Part shown: positions 17,579 to 26,406 of the stretch, in pieces
How the letters are laid out: the number at the start of each line of letters is the position of its first letter
How positions within the stretch are numbered: the first letter of the stretch is position 1
Assembly (NCBI RefSeq): GCF_003337565.1
Contig: NZ_QPJL01000004.1
Span: 151,894-215,893, forward strand
Reading direction: 5' to 3'
DNA length: 64,000 nucleotides
Origin: Paracoccus lutimaris
GTDB lineage: Bacteria; Pseudomonadota; Alphaproteobacteria; Rhodobacterales; Rhodobacteraceae
Notes under the pieces: generated by a model
The model's database searches: none
What the model saw: the letters and a program-made list of their open reading frames with translations, nothing else
Told to the model about the DNA's origin: nothing
Made by a program: the position numbers and the translations under genes

Positions 17579-17598
17579 GGCGCCTGCGGGCGCCCTTT
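17579..17598. terminator. Bidirectional terminator between convergent genes
   Basis: AAAAGGCGCC-TGCG-GGCGCCCTTT: a 6-bp GC stem with an A-tract before and a T-tract after, placed between the convergent dehydrogenase genes ending at 17565 and 17622. It can terminate in either direction. Confidence 0.6.
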
Positions 17599-17621
17599 CC
17601 GCTGGCCGGAACCAAGGAGGA

Positions 17622-18785
17622 TCAGTCCTGCCATGCCACCCTGACCGGCGCGTTGGTCACGCTGGCCATCTGGATCGCATCCAGCACCTGCGCCGCACGA
17701 TAGCCATCCTCGATCGAGCCATTCGCCAGCGGCTGCCCGGCATCGATCGCGCAAAGGAATTCGTGGATCATGAAACCGAAGATCTCGGCATAGCCGATCG
17801 ACACGCGGTCATGGGGCACGGCGGCCAGTGCCACGCCGGGCATCCGCGGCCGGTACTGCACCTGCAGGAAATCCGATCCCTGATCGCTGAACCGGGCGAA
17901 TTCGTAATAGCCGGGCGTCTCGGTCGAAAAGCGCGCGGTGCCCTGCGTTCCGTATACCTCGACCGAGAGGCAATTGCCCGACCCCACGGCCACGCGGCTG
18001 GCGGTCATGAAACCCTGCGCGCCATTGGCAAAGCGCATCAGACCCGACATCACGTCGTCATTGTCGACCCGGGCGGTTTCCCCGGACAGCTCGACATGGC
18101 CGTGGCCCACCGCCATGCCCTTGGGCAGGTACCGTTCCGGGATCGAGATGGTCGAGACCGCGCCCACCACCTCGGCCACATCGCCAAACAGAAACCGCAT
18201 CATGTCCACGGCATGCGTGCCGATATCCAGCAGCGCACCCGGCCCCGCCTTGGCGAACTCATAGCGCCAGGAATGCGGCAATCCGGGATCGGCGGCATAA
18301 TCGCATTGAAACTTGACGATGATCTGCACGGGCTTGCCCAGATCGCCACGCGCGATGCGGTCCCTGATCTCGGCCAGAGCCGGAATGCGGCGATAGTTGA
18401 ACACGGTTGCCGACACGCAGCGCGCCGATCTTGCCGCATCGCGCAGCCCCCGCGCGCTGTCCGCCCCCAGCGCCAGCGGCTTTTCGCACAGCACATGCTT
18501 GCCCGCCACCAGCGCGGCCTGCGTCACCTCGGCATGCAGGAAATTCGGCAGGCAGATCGACAGGATATCGATCTCGGGGTCCGCAACCACCGCCGTCCAG
18601 TCCGAGGCGGTGCCCTGAAACCCGTATTTCGCGGCCAGATCCTGCGCCAAAGCCGGGTTCATGTCGCAGACGGTCTTCAGCCGGATCGCGCCTGCGGCGA
18701 AGCGATGGGCATACTGGCGATATCCGGCGGCATGGGCCGCGCCGATCATGCCCGCGCCGATGATGGCGATACCTTTGGGCGACAT
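17622..18785 (-). CDS. Gfo/Idh/MocA family oxidoreductase C
   Basis: This 387-residue member has the Rossmann motif IAIIGAGMIGAAHAAGYRQY and the EKP motif in HVLCEKPLALG. GALLDIGTHAVDMMRFLFGD holds the conserved Asp and His of the family active site. It is longer than oxidoreductases A and B, as in the branch containing 3-keto-glycoside and inosose reductases. ATG 18785 follows CAGGAGGATCC. It lies downstream of the lacI-type gene on the same strand, with a candidate operator between (18859-18874), so it may have its own regulated promoter. Confidence 0.85.
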   Translation of the reverse strand: MSPKGIAIIGAGMIGAAHAAGYRQYAHRFAAGAIRLKTVCDMNPALAQDLAAKYGFQGTASDWTAVVADPEIDILSICLPNFLHAEVTQAALVAGKHVLCEKPLALGADSARGLRDAARSARCVSATVFNYRRIPALAEIRDRIARGDLGKPVQIIVKFQCDYAADPGLPHSWRYEFAKAGPGALLDIGTHAVDMMRFLFGDVAEVVGAVSTISIPERYLPKGMAVGHGHVELSGETARVDNDDVMSGLMRFANGAQGFMTASRVAVGSGNCLSVEVYGTQGTARFSTETPGYYEFARFSDQGSDFLQVQYRPRMPGVALAAVPHDRVSIGYAEIFGFMIHEFLCAIDAGQPLANGSIEDGYRAAQVLDAIQMASVTNAPVRVAWQD

Positions 18786-18858
18786 GGGATCCTCCTGAGC
18801 AAGCAAGTCACTTGCCAAGGGTTGTAATCGCGCATTGGCGTTCGCGGGCCCGCGACGC

Positions 18859-18874
18859 TGATTGTTTCACATCA
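18859..18874. promoter_or_regulatory. Candidate operator, TGAT-N8-ATCA site 3
   Basis: TGATTGTTTCACATCA lies between the lacI-type gene (ends 18893) and oxidoreductase C (starts 18785), 74 bases before that ATG. It keeps TGATTG and ATCA of sites 1 and 2 but differs in the middle, so it is the weakest of the three. Confidence 0.45.
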
Positions 18875-18892
18875 CGCGCAGGTTCGGCCCGG

Positions 18893-19930
18893 TCAGTTTC
18901 CGGCGGGGATGTTTTCGGCGCTGTAAAGGACGATGGGCACCGTCGACACATAGGGCGGCGCGACCGGGATATCCTCATATCCGAAATGGTCCAGCAGCAC
19001 GTCGATGGCGAATTGCGCCTGCAGACGCGGGCTTTGGTCGATGGTCAGCGTCATCACCCCGTCGCGCAGCATCTTTGCCGTATGCACCGTCAGTTCGTGG
19101 CCGATGAACAGCGGAGGCTGCGACAGCAAATTCGCCTCGATGGCGGCACGTACGCCCAGATTGGCGGCGCCGACATTATAGACGGCGGCGGTGTCGGGAA
19201 TGTCGCGAAAGGCAGCCAGAAGCCGGGCCTGCGTCCGGTTGCGATCATCCAGCCCCTCGACGATGCGGGCGATGGTCAGGCCGCGCGCCTTTTCGGACAG
19301 GTATTCGCGAAACCCCTCGACCCGGTCGGCATGGGACTGAAAGCCAAGATGGTTGCAGACGATGACGACCGGCCCCGGCCGCGGAAGCATCCGGCTGACG
19401 AAAAGCCCGGCGGCACGGCCGGCGGCACGGTGGTCGGTGCCGGCATAGGCCAGACGTCGGGTGCCTGGCAGGTCCGAAATCATCGTGACGACCGGGATCT
19501 TCTGCGCCGCAAGCCGGTCGACCGCGTCCCGGATCAGCGGATCATCCTGCGCATAGACGATGACCGCATTGGTCGAGCTGCCCAGGATCGCCTTGGCGAC
19601 CGTCGCCGGTTTCTCATCCGGCAGGGTCGAGATCTGCAGGTGGATCGAACGGTCCGTCGCCCGCACGATCTTGCGAAACTCCTGCGCCATATGCTCGAGC
19701 AGCGGCAGGTTGGGCCGGGGCAGGATCAGGTTGATGCGGATGATCGGCTTGTAGGCCGGGGGCAGTTTGCGGCGCAGGCCAAGCTCGCGCGCGGCGTCCA
19801 GAACCCGGCGGCGCACATCCTCGCCGACATTGCCGCGCTCGTTCAGGACGCGGTCCACCGTTGCCGATCCGACCCCCGCCGCAGCGGCGACATCGGCCAT
19901 CGTCGGGCGACGCGTGACTTTCTCCTGCAA
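18893..19930 (-). CDS. LacI-family transcriptional regulator of the second sugar module
   Basis: This 345-residue regulator has the helix-turn-helix TMADVAAAAGVGSATVDRVL at the N-terminus and a sugar-binding effector domain (Peripla_BP type). I place the start at TTG 19930, which has GGGAGG eight bases upstream and leaves the usual few residues before helix 1. The frame runs on upstream to 20365, but that part overlaps the methyltransferase gene and looks non-coding. It probably responds to the imported sugar and binds the three TGAT-N8-ATCA sites nearby. Confidence 0.85.
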   Translation of the reverse strand: MQEKVTRRPTMADVAAAAGVGSATVDRVLNERGNVGEDVRRRVLDAARELGLRRKLPPAYKPIIRINLILPRPNLPLLEHMAQEFRKIVRATDRSIHLQISTLPDEKPATVAKAILGSSTNAVIVYAQDDPLIRDAVDRLAAQKIPVVTMISDLPGTRRLAYAGTDHRAAGRAAGLFVSRMLPRPGPVVIVCNHLGFQSHADRVEGFREYLSEKARGLTIARIVEGLDDRNRTQARLLAAFRDIPDTAAVYNVGAANLGVRAAIEANLLSQPPLFIGHELTVHTAKMLRDGVMTLTIDQSPRLQAQFAIDVLLDHFGYEDIPVAPPYVSTVPIVLYSAENIPAGN

Positions 19931-20016
19931 CTTCCGTTCCTCCCGACAGCCGGGCGACGATACATGCCCTTTCCACCGGCGATCAATGGCGGCATTGCCG
20001 GGGGCGTGGCCGGTGC

Positions 20017-20790
20017 TTACGGCTTGCGGGCGCTGATCGCGTAGCGATGCTCGCTGCGCCTCAGCAGGGATTTTCGCCAGCCGAAATGCCGCGCCTGCGC
20101 GTGGTGGATGGCGTTGAAGCCGGTATCGATGCGGATATCGGCAAAGCCCGCCGCCCCCAGCATGGCGGCGACGTCCCCTGCCCGCGCCCCGTCCGAGAAA
20201 TGCACCCGCGCGAGGATCTCGGCGTGACGCGCGGCCATGCTGTCGGCAAGCGTGGCATGCGCGGGACCGATCAGGCGCTGCAAGAACCGCCCCAGCGGGC
20301 CGCGACGGACGAAATCGCCGTCCACCAGCAGGATCTGCCCGCCCGGCGCCAGCACGCGCAGCCATTCGGCAAAGGCCGCCGCCGGGTCAACCAGCGTCCA
20401 GACCAGATGCCGCGTCACGATGACCTGCTGGCTGCCCGAGGGCAGCATCGTGCGCTCGGCATCGGCCTGCAGAAAGCTGACCTGCGCCCCGGCCGCCCGC
20501 GCCTTGGCTCGGGCGCGCTCGAGCATCGGCTCGGACCAGTCAAGCCCGGTCACCTGAAAGCCAAGTTCGCTGCACAGCAAGGCAATCTCGCCGGTCCCCG
20601 AGGCCAGATCCAGCAGCCGCCGCCCATCCGCCGGCCCCAGATGGCGCGCGAACAGCTCCGCCCAGGCGGCGCGCTCGGCCCCGTCGGCGATCTTGTGGCC
20701 GGGGTCCTGATCGAAGCTCGCGGCGCGATCCGACCAATAGTCACGGATCTCGTCGCGCAGGTCGCGGTTCGTGCCAAAGCTCTGCGTCAT
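20017..20790 (-). CDS. Class I SAM-dependent methyltransferase
   Basis: This 257-residue methyltransferase has motif I LLDLASGTGEIALLC near residue 60, motif II GLDWSEPMLERARAK, SFLQADAE and the post-motif LAPGGQILLVDGDF. It is UbiE/Methyltransf_11-like. It is divergent from an iron-complex type ABC importer with 129 bases between the starts. That suggests a shared regulator and perhaps modification or release of the imported chelate. The substrate cannot be named from sequence. Confidence 0.85.
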   Translation of the reverse strand: MTQSFGTNRDLRDEIRDYWSDRAASFDQDPGHKIADGAERAAWAELFARHLGPADGRRLLDLASGTGEIALLCSELGFQVTGLDWSEPMLERARAKARAAGAQVSFLQADAERTMLPSGSQQVIVTRHLVWTLVDPAAAFAEWLRVLAPGGQILLVDGDFVRRGPLGRFLQRLIGPAHATLADSMAARHAEILARVHFSDGARAGDVAAMLGAAGFADIRIDTGFNAIHHAQARHFGWRKSLLRRSEHRYAISARKP

Positions 20791-20855
20791 CGGCCCTGCC
20801 CCCGGCTGCCATCGGGCCCGCAGCTAGCGCATGATATCTGACAAAACAAGTCTGG

Positions 20856-20875
20856 AATTATTGTTGACAATATTT
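20856..20875. promoter_or_regulatory. Inverted repeat in the divergent iron-transport promoter
   Basis: AATTATTGT-TG-ACAATATTT: 9-base arms with 8 matches, in the only AT-rich stretch between the methyltransferase and importer genes. It overlaps a TTGACA (20864-20869) that could be a -35 for the importer. The AT-rich form fits metal-responsive regulators of alphaproteobacteria (Irr, RirA, Fur or Mur type), but I cannot say which. Confidence 0.45.
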
Positions 20876-20919
20876 ATCACCAACCCTACCCCAAAGAGAA
20901 ATCCACCCATGAGGACGTC

Positions 20920-22044
20920 ATGATCCACCTCCGCTCTCTGCTCGGTGCTGCGGCGCTGAGCCTTCTCGCAGCCAGCCACGCGCTTGCCGACAAGGTGACC
21001 ATCACCGACATCACCGGCCGAGAGGTCGCGGTCGAGACGCCGGTCCAGCGTGTGATTCTGGGCGAGGGGCGGCAGGCGTTTTTCACCGCCGTGCTCGAGA
21101 CCGAGGACCCCTTTGCCCGCGTCGTCGGCTGGCGCGACGACTTCAAGGAGGCCGATCCCGACACCTATGCCGCCTATCTGCAGAAATTCCCCAGGATCGG
21201 CGAGATCCCCAGCTTTGGCGGCTTCAAGGAAGGCACCTTCGATATCGAGCAGGCGGTTTCGCTGAAACCCGATGTGATGATCCTCAACCTCGAGGCCAAG
21301 GCCGCAACCGACGAGGCCGGCTATGAGGAAAAACTGGCCGCGGTGGGCATTCCCATCGTCTATGTCGATTTCCGCGAGAATCCCTTTGAGCATACCGCCA
21401 AGTCGATGCAGATCATCGGCCAGCTTTACGGCAAGGACGAGCGCGCGGCCGAGTTCAACGCCTTTTTCGCCGAGCAGATCGCCAGGGTGACCGATGTGAC
21501 CGGCGCGCAGAAGGATCTGGCCCGGCCGCTGGTCTTTGTCGAGCGTGCGGGCGGCTATGCCGAGGATTGCTGCATGTCCTTTGGCGCCGCCAATTTCGGC
21601 CAGATGGTCGAGATGGCGGGCGGCACCAACATGGCGACGCCCTTCATTCCCGGCACCTTCGGCACCGTGAATGGCGAGCAGATCATCGCCTCGAACCCCG
21701 ACATGGTCATCGTCACCGGCGGCAACTGGGAGGCCTATGTCCCCGGTGGCGCCTGGGTCGGCGTCGGGCCGGGCGCCGATCTGGCGGTGGCCCGGACCAA
21801 GCTCGCGGCACTGATGCAGCGCCCGGCCTTTACCGGCATCAAGGCGACCGAGGCGGGCAATGTCCACGCCATCTGGCACCAGTTCTACAACAACCCCTAC
21901 AGCTTCGTCGCCGTCCAGCAGATCGCGAAATGGACCCATCCCGAGCTCTTCGCCGATCTGGACCCCGAGGCGACGCTGAAGGAGTTGCACAGCCGCTTCC
22001 TGCCGATCGAATACCGCCCGGGCTATTGGGTGTCGCTGAAATGA
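20920..22044 (+). CDS. Iron-complex type ABC transporter substrate-binding protein
   Basis: This 374-residue periplasmic protein has a signal peptide (LLGAAALSLLAASHALA) followed by KVTITDITGREVAVETPVQR, the usual opening of type III (FepB/BtuF-like) binding proteins. A long middle helix and the GGTNMATPFIPGTFGTVNGE region follow. The CC pair in YAEDCCMSFG is unusual. Family members bind ferric siderophores, haem or cobalamin. It is the first gene of a three-gene importer operon, with a promoter palindrome at 20856-20875. No cobalamin riboswitch-sized leader is present, which favours an iron chelate. Confidence 0.85.
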   Translation: MIHLRSLLGAAALSLLAASHALADKVTITDITGREVAVETPVQRVILGEGRQAFFTAVLETEDPFARVVGWRDDFKEADPDTYAAYLQKFPRIGEIPSFGGFKEGTFDIEQAVSLKPDVMILNLEAKAATDEAGYEEKLAAVGIPIVYVDFRENPFEHTAKSMQIIGQLYGKDERAAEFNAFFAEQIARVTDVTGAQKDLARPLVFVERAGGYAEDCCMSFGAANFGQMVEMAGGTNMATPFIPGTFGTVNGEQIIASNPDMVIVTGGNWEAYVPGGAWVGVGPGADLAVARTKLAALMQRPAFTGIKATEAGNVHAIWHQFYNNPYSFVAVQQIAKWTHPELFADLDPEATLKELHSRFLPIEYRPGYWVSLK

Positions 22045-22099
22045 TGTCACGACGGGGCGGGCAAACACCGCCCCGCTTCGCCTGAATAGGGGTCCAGCC

Positions 22100-23197
22100 A
22101 TGTCCAGCCCGACCGAGACAGCGCCGATCAAGACTGCGCCAACCAAGACTGCGCCACCCGATACCGCCGCGCATCCCTATCGCCGGCTCGTCGCCCGCCG
22201 CATCACGCTGGTGCTGGGGCTGAGCCTGCTTCTCTGTCTCAGCATCGCCGTCGATGTCTCGCTGGGGCCCGCGCGCTATGCCCTGCGCGACGTGGCGGCG
22301 ACGCTGATCTGGCCCGAGGCCGCCGATCTGCAGATGCGGGTGGTGGTCTGGGATATCCGCCTGCCCATGGCGCTGATGGCGGTGACGGTCGGGGGGTGCC
22401 TGTCGCTTGCGGGCGCGCAGATGCAGACCATCCTCGCCAATCCGCTGGCCAGCCCCTTTACCCTTGGCCTGTCGGCGGCAGCCAGTTTCGGCGCGGCGCT
22501 GGCCATGGTTCTGGGCGTGGCGCTGTTTCCCGCCGCGCTGGCGCTGATGGTGCCGATCAATGCCTTCGTCATGGCCATGCTGGCGGCGCTGCTGATCTTT
22601 GCGCTGTCCAGCATGCGCGGCGTCACCGTCGAGACCATCGTGCTATTGGGCATCGCCCTGGTCTTCACCTTCAACGCGGCGCTGGCGCTTTTGCAGTATT
22701 TCGCCTCGGAACAGGCCCTGGCCGCCGTGGTCTTCTGGACCATGGGCAGCCTGACCAAGGCCAGTTGGGACAAGGTCGCCGTCACGGCGGCGATCCTTGT
22801 CGTCTGCACGCCGCTTTTCGCCCGCCGCGCCTGGGCGCTGACCGCGATCCGGCTGGGCGAGGCGCGCGCCTCGGCCATGGGGGTTCCGGTGCGCCGGCTG
22901 CGGCTGGAAACGCTGGTCCTCGTCTCGGTTCTGGCGGCGATCCCGGTCTCCTTCGTCGGCACCATCGGTTTCATCGGCATTGTCGGGCCGCATATCGCCC
23001 GGCTGCTTCTAGGCGAGGACCAGCGCTTTTTCCTGCCCGGCGCGATCCTGTCGGGCGCCCTGATCCTGTCGGCGACCTCGGTCCTGTCCAAGGCGATCCT
23101 GCCCGGCGCCGTGCTGCCGATCGGCATCATCACCGCGCTGGTGGGGGTGCCGTTTTTCGCCACGCTGATCTTTACCCATGGAAGACGCTCATGGTGA
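22100..23197 (+). CDS. FecCD-family ABC transporter permease
   Basis: This 365-residue inner-membrane permease has about nine or ten hydrophobic helices. Family marks are LSLAGAQMQTILANPLASPFT, TIGFIGIVGPHIARLLLGED (the loop that contacts the ATPase) and VLPIGIITALVGVPFFATLI. The N-terminal 25 residues are Thr/Pro/Ala-rich and include two copies of AAGACTGCGCC spaced 15 bases apart at the DNA level (22130-22155). The stop codon overlaps the ATPase start by seven bases, showing tight coupling. Confidence 0.9.
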   Translation: MSSPTETAPIKTAPTKTAPPDTAAHPYRRLVARRITLVLGLSLLLCLSIAVDVSLGPARYALRDVAATLIWPEAADLQMRVVVWDIRLPMALMAVTVGGCLSLAGAQMQTILANPLASPFTLGLSAAASFGAALAMVLGVALFPAALALMVPINAFVMAMLAALLIFALSSMRGVTVETIVLLGIALVFTFNAALALLQYFASEQALAAVVFWTMGSLTKASWDKVAVTAAILVVCTPLFARRAWALTAIRLGEARASAMGVPVRRLRLETLVLVSVLAAIPVSFVGTIGFIGIVGPHIARLLLGEDQRFFLPGAILSGALILSATSVLSKAILPGAVLPIGIITALVGVPFFATLIFTHGRRSW

Positions 23198-23952
23198 CGC
23201 TGGAACTGGACCGGGTCGAGGCCCGCTATGGCCGCAAGATCATCTATACGGACGCCACCACGCCGGCGATTTCCGGCGGCCATCTGACAGCGCTGATCGG
23301 CCCCAACGCGGCCGGGAAATCGACGCTGTTTCGCCGTATCGCCGGTCAACTGGCCGGGTCGGGACAGGTGCGCATCACCGGCGCGGACCGCGATGACCTG
23401 CGCTACATGCCGCAGGATACGGCGATATCGGCGGCGCTCAGCGTCTATGAGGCGGTGATCCTGGCGCTGAAGCAGGGCCGCAGCGGCTGGCGCCTGTCGG
23501 CGGGGGAACTGGCCGCCGTCGATGCGATCCTGACCCGGCTGAAGATCACCGCGCTGGCCGAGCGGCAACTGGCCGAGCTGTCCGGCGGCCAGCGCCAGTT
23601 GATCTCGATTGCCCAGACCCTGGTCAGCCGCCCCAGGCTGGTGCTGATGGACGAGCCGACCTCGGCGCTGGATCTTTACCGGCAATACGAGGTGCTGGAA
23701 CTCTTGCGCAGCTACGCCGCCGAGACCGGCGCGGTGGTGGTGCTGGCGCTGCATGACCTCAATCAGGTGATGCGCTCCTGCACGACCACCATCGCGGTGG
23801 CCGAGGGCCGCGTGGTCGCGGTCGGCCCCACGCTTGAGGTGCTGTCACCGGCGCTGATCCGACGGCTTTACGCCATCGAATCCCGGGTCGAGACCTGTTC
23901 GCGCGGCTGCCCGATGATGATCGTCGACGGGGCATTGGAACAGGGCACCTGA
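23191..23952 (+). CDS. Iron-complex type ABC transporter ATPase
   Basis: This 253-residue ATPase has Walker A GPNAAGKST, the Q-loop YMPQDT, signature LSGGQRQLI, Walker B LVLMDEPTSALD and the switch His in LALHDLNQ. All nucleotide-binding elements are intact. The start is the ATG in ATGGTGA, which overlaps the permease stop; the frame is open far upstream only as a shadow of the permease gene. The C-terminal CSRGCP adds a Cys pair. It completes the FepBDC-like importer. Confidence 0.9.
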   Translation: MVTLELDRVEARYGRKIIYTDATTPAISGGHLTALIGPNAAGKSTLFRRIAGQLAGSGQVRITGADRDDLRYMPQDTAISAALSVYEAVILALKQGRSGWRLSAGELAAVDAILTRLKITALAERQLAELSGGQRQLISIAQTLVSRPRLVLMDEPTSALDLYRQYEVLELLRSYAAETGAVVVLALHDLNQVMRSCTTTIAVAEGRVVAVGPTLEVLSPALIRRLYAIESRVETCSRGCPMMIVDGALEQGT

Positions 23953-24287
23953 CAGCGCCAACTCAAGTCCACGGCCAGTCGCAATTGTTCCGCAGCGCAC
24001 CGGAACAACGCGCCGCGCCCCTTCGCGTCACGACCTTCGCGGCCGGCCTGTCGACGGCGATATCGGCGAAATGCTGGCAGAACCTCCTCGCAATCGCTGC
24101 TGAAATCAGGCCGCGCAAATCTGCGGAGAGATTCTCAATACCCGCACCGACACCAGAGCGAAAATCAGAAAACCGTTCGGACCGCGCGCATGATCGCATG
24201 CATCATTTGGCATCACGCTGCCTATGTCCCCGCGCACCGCGCGGTGGCCCTGCAACGCGGTGGCCCTGCGGATGACGCGCCCGCCAT
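23953..24287. other. Intergenic region with one hairpin, no gene seen
   Basis: There are 335 bases between the convergent importer ATPase and cckA genes. Near the importer end, TTGTTCCG and CGGAACAA form a perfect 8-bp stem with an 8-base loop (23985-24008). It could stop transcription although no T-tract follows. I see no tRNA-like fold or convincing small reading frame. Confidence 0.4.
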
Positions 24288-26348
24288 TCATTCCTTTGGC
24301 GTGGATCGCACCTCGGCAAATTCAAGCTGCCTGCTGACCAGCGCGGTCAGATCCGACAACGAGAACGGCTTGGCCAGGAAGGCTGCCCCGGCGATGGGCT
24401 GATGCCCCTCGGAAAAGACATCCTCGGCATAGCCGGACATGAAGATGACTCTTGTGTCGGGCCGGTCGCGCAACGCGGTTCGTACCCAGGCAGGCCCGTC
24501 CATGCCCGGCATGACGACATCGGTCACGAAGACATCGACCGAAAGCCGCTGATCGGTCAGCAGCGACAACGCATCCTCGGCGCAGGCCGCCTCGAGCACG
24601 TTGAAGCCTTGCAGCTTCAGGGCCCGGCTGGCGAAGGCACGGACCGGCGCTTCGTCTTCGACCAGAAGCACCGTCGCCTCGACATCGCGGCGCACGCGCG
24701 GAACGGCGGTATGCGTCACGACCTCCTCGTCTTCGCGGCGGTCATGGGCCGGAAAGAACATCGAGAAGCAGCTTCCCCGCCCGGGAACACTGTCACAGAA
24801 AATATACCCGCCAGTCTGCTTGACGATGCCATAAGCTGTCGAAAGGCCAAGGCCGGTGCCCTCGCCCGTCCGTTTCGTCGTGAAGAACGGCTCGAAGATC
24901 TTGGCCAGATCGTCAGGCGCGATGCCACAACCCTGGTCATGCACCTGCACCCGCACATAATCGCCCGCAGGCAGCGTCGCACGCCCGAATGTCGTGCCGG
25001 TATCAAATCGGATATTGTCGGTCGAAATGGCGATATCACCGCCTTGCGGCATGGCATCACGCGCATTGACGACAAGATTCATGATCACCTGCTCGAACTG
25101 CCGGCGATCTGCGCGGATCATCCGCAAAGCCGGATCGTGATCGAAGGTCAGCACGATCCGCTCGCCCACGAGCCGGTTCAGCAGATGCGTAAGATCGGAC
25201 AGCGCATCCCTGAGATCCATGATCTGCGGCTTCAGCGTCTGCTTGCGCGAGAAAGCCAGCAATTGGCGCACCAGCGCAGCCGCCCGGTTGGCGTTCTGGC
25301 TGATCTGATCCAGATCGGCATAGTCGGGATCCGCCTTGTCATGCCGCAGCATGAGCAAGTCGCAATGGCCGGTGATCGCGGTCAACAAGTTGTTGAAATC
25401 ATGCGCAATACCACCCGCCAACTGTCCGATCGCCTGCATCTTCTGGCTTTGCACGAATTGCGCCTCAAGCGTCTTGAGCGCGCTTGCGTCCGAAAGCACG
25501 GCAGTCGCATAGTCACCCTGCCCACGGGTCAGGCTGATCTGGACAAAGCGCTGCACTCCGTCGCCCTTCAGGTAAAGCACTTCCGAGCCGCCGATGGTGC
25601 GCCCCGCGCAAACATCGCCGACCCAATCGCTCAGCTCGCGTCCCAGACCGTCAAGCAACGCCGCAAGGGATTGGCCCGGAACAGCTTTCGCGCCCAGCAA
25701 CTCGCGGGCGGCATCATTCGCCCGCATGATGTTCGCCGACGGATCCAGGACCAGAAGCGACACTGGCAGATGATCGAAATCCCCGCCATCTTCCTGAACA
25801 GAGGACGCGGTTGCCGGCGCGGCAATATCGTCATCAGAGATACGCCAGCACTGCACCGTCGAGCCGGCATCGCGGGTGACGTGAAAGGGGCCTTGCGCCC
25901 CCAGATCGACGCGGAACCTGCCATTGCGGCCAAGCGCGATGCCGATGTCATGCCATATCCGCTCGGGCTCGGCATAGCGCCGCGCCAGCAGCTCCTGCAC
26001 CCGGCGACCGGTGACATCACCGATCCGTTCAAGCGCGGCCTCGTTTTGCGCAAGGACAATGCCGTCCGGATCGACCGCGAATGATGGCCCCGAATCGTCC
26101 AGAACCCGCGAAATGACCCGCATCAGATCGCGCCGGACGGCCAGCCCTCGGCGGATCTGCCTGACCGAGATCGCCCCGCCGGTCAGGTACCAGGCCATGG
26201 TCGCGCCGCCCGCCGCCAGCAGCGTCGTACCGCCGCTTGCGCTTTCCGGGCGCAATGCCAGCCAAAGCGCGCCGATCACGACCGGCAGCACCAGAAATGG
26301 AACCAGAAGCTGCGCCGAGCGCAGGATCTCTGCCCGTTCGGATATCAT
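24288..26348 (-). CDS. cckA: CckA-type hybrid sensor histidine kinase
   Basis: This 686-residue hybrid kinase has two N-terminal membrane helices, PAS-like sensor regions (about residues 80-290), an H-box GGIAHDFNNLLTAITGHCDL with phospho-His near 316, and an ATPase domain with N-box VVNARDAMPQGG and G-box GTGLGLSTAYGIV. The C-terminal receiver has its phospho-Asp near 610 (VTDVVMPGMDG). The order and H-box are those of CckA, which drives the ChpT-CtrA phosphorelay; in Rhodobacterales this controls motility and gene transfer agents rather than being essential. I prefer ATG 26348, which follows GAGGGGCCTG, over ATG 26390, which lacks a ribosome-binding site. It follows rsmB closely. Confidence 0.85.
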   Translation of the reverse strand: MISERAEILRSAQLLVPFLVLPVVIGALWLALRPESASGGTTLLAAGGATMAWYLTGGAISVRQIRRGLAVRRDLMRVISRVLDDSGPSFAVDPDGIVLAQNEAALERIGDVTGRRVQELLARRYAEPERIWHDIGIALGRNGRFRVDLGAQGPFHVTRDAGSTVQCWRISDDDIAAPATASSVQEDGGDFDHLPVSLLVLDPSANIMRANDAARELLGAKAVPGQSLAALLDGLGRELSDWVGDVCAGRTIGGSEVLYLKGDGVQRFVQISLTRGQGDYATAVLSDASALKTLEAQFVQSQKMQAIGQLAGGIAHDFNNLLTAITGHCDLLMLRHDKADPDYADLDQISQNANRAAALVRQLLAFSRKQTLKPQIMDLRDALSDLTHLLNRLVGERIVLTFDHDPALRMIRADRRQFEQVIMNLVVNARDAMPQGGDIAISTDNIRFDTGTTFGRATLPAGDYVRVQVHDQGCGIAPDDLAKIFEPFFTTKRTGEGTGLGLSTAYGIVKQTGGYIFCDSVPGRGSCFSMFFPAHDRREDEEVVTHTAVPRVRRDVEATVLLVEDEAPVRAFASRALKLQGFNVLEAACAEDALSLLTDQRLSVDVFVTDVVMPGMDGPAWVRTALRDRPDTRVIFMSGYAEDVFSEGHQPIAGAAFLAKPFSLSDLTALVSRQLEFAEVRSTPKE

Positions 26349-26406
26349 CAGGCCCCTCGCAATCAGTCGTTTCCGGTCGGGATAGCGCATGGCGGTTAAG
26401 GACCCG

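Noticed and set aside
20791..20919. Cobalamin riboswitch before the iron-complex type importer
   Set aside because: The leader is too short and lacks a B12-box-like conserved core; only an AT-rich palindrome is seen.
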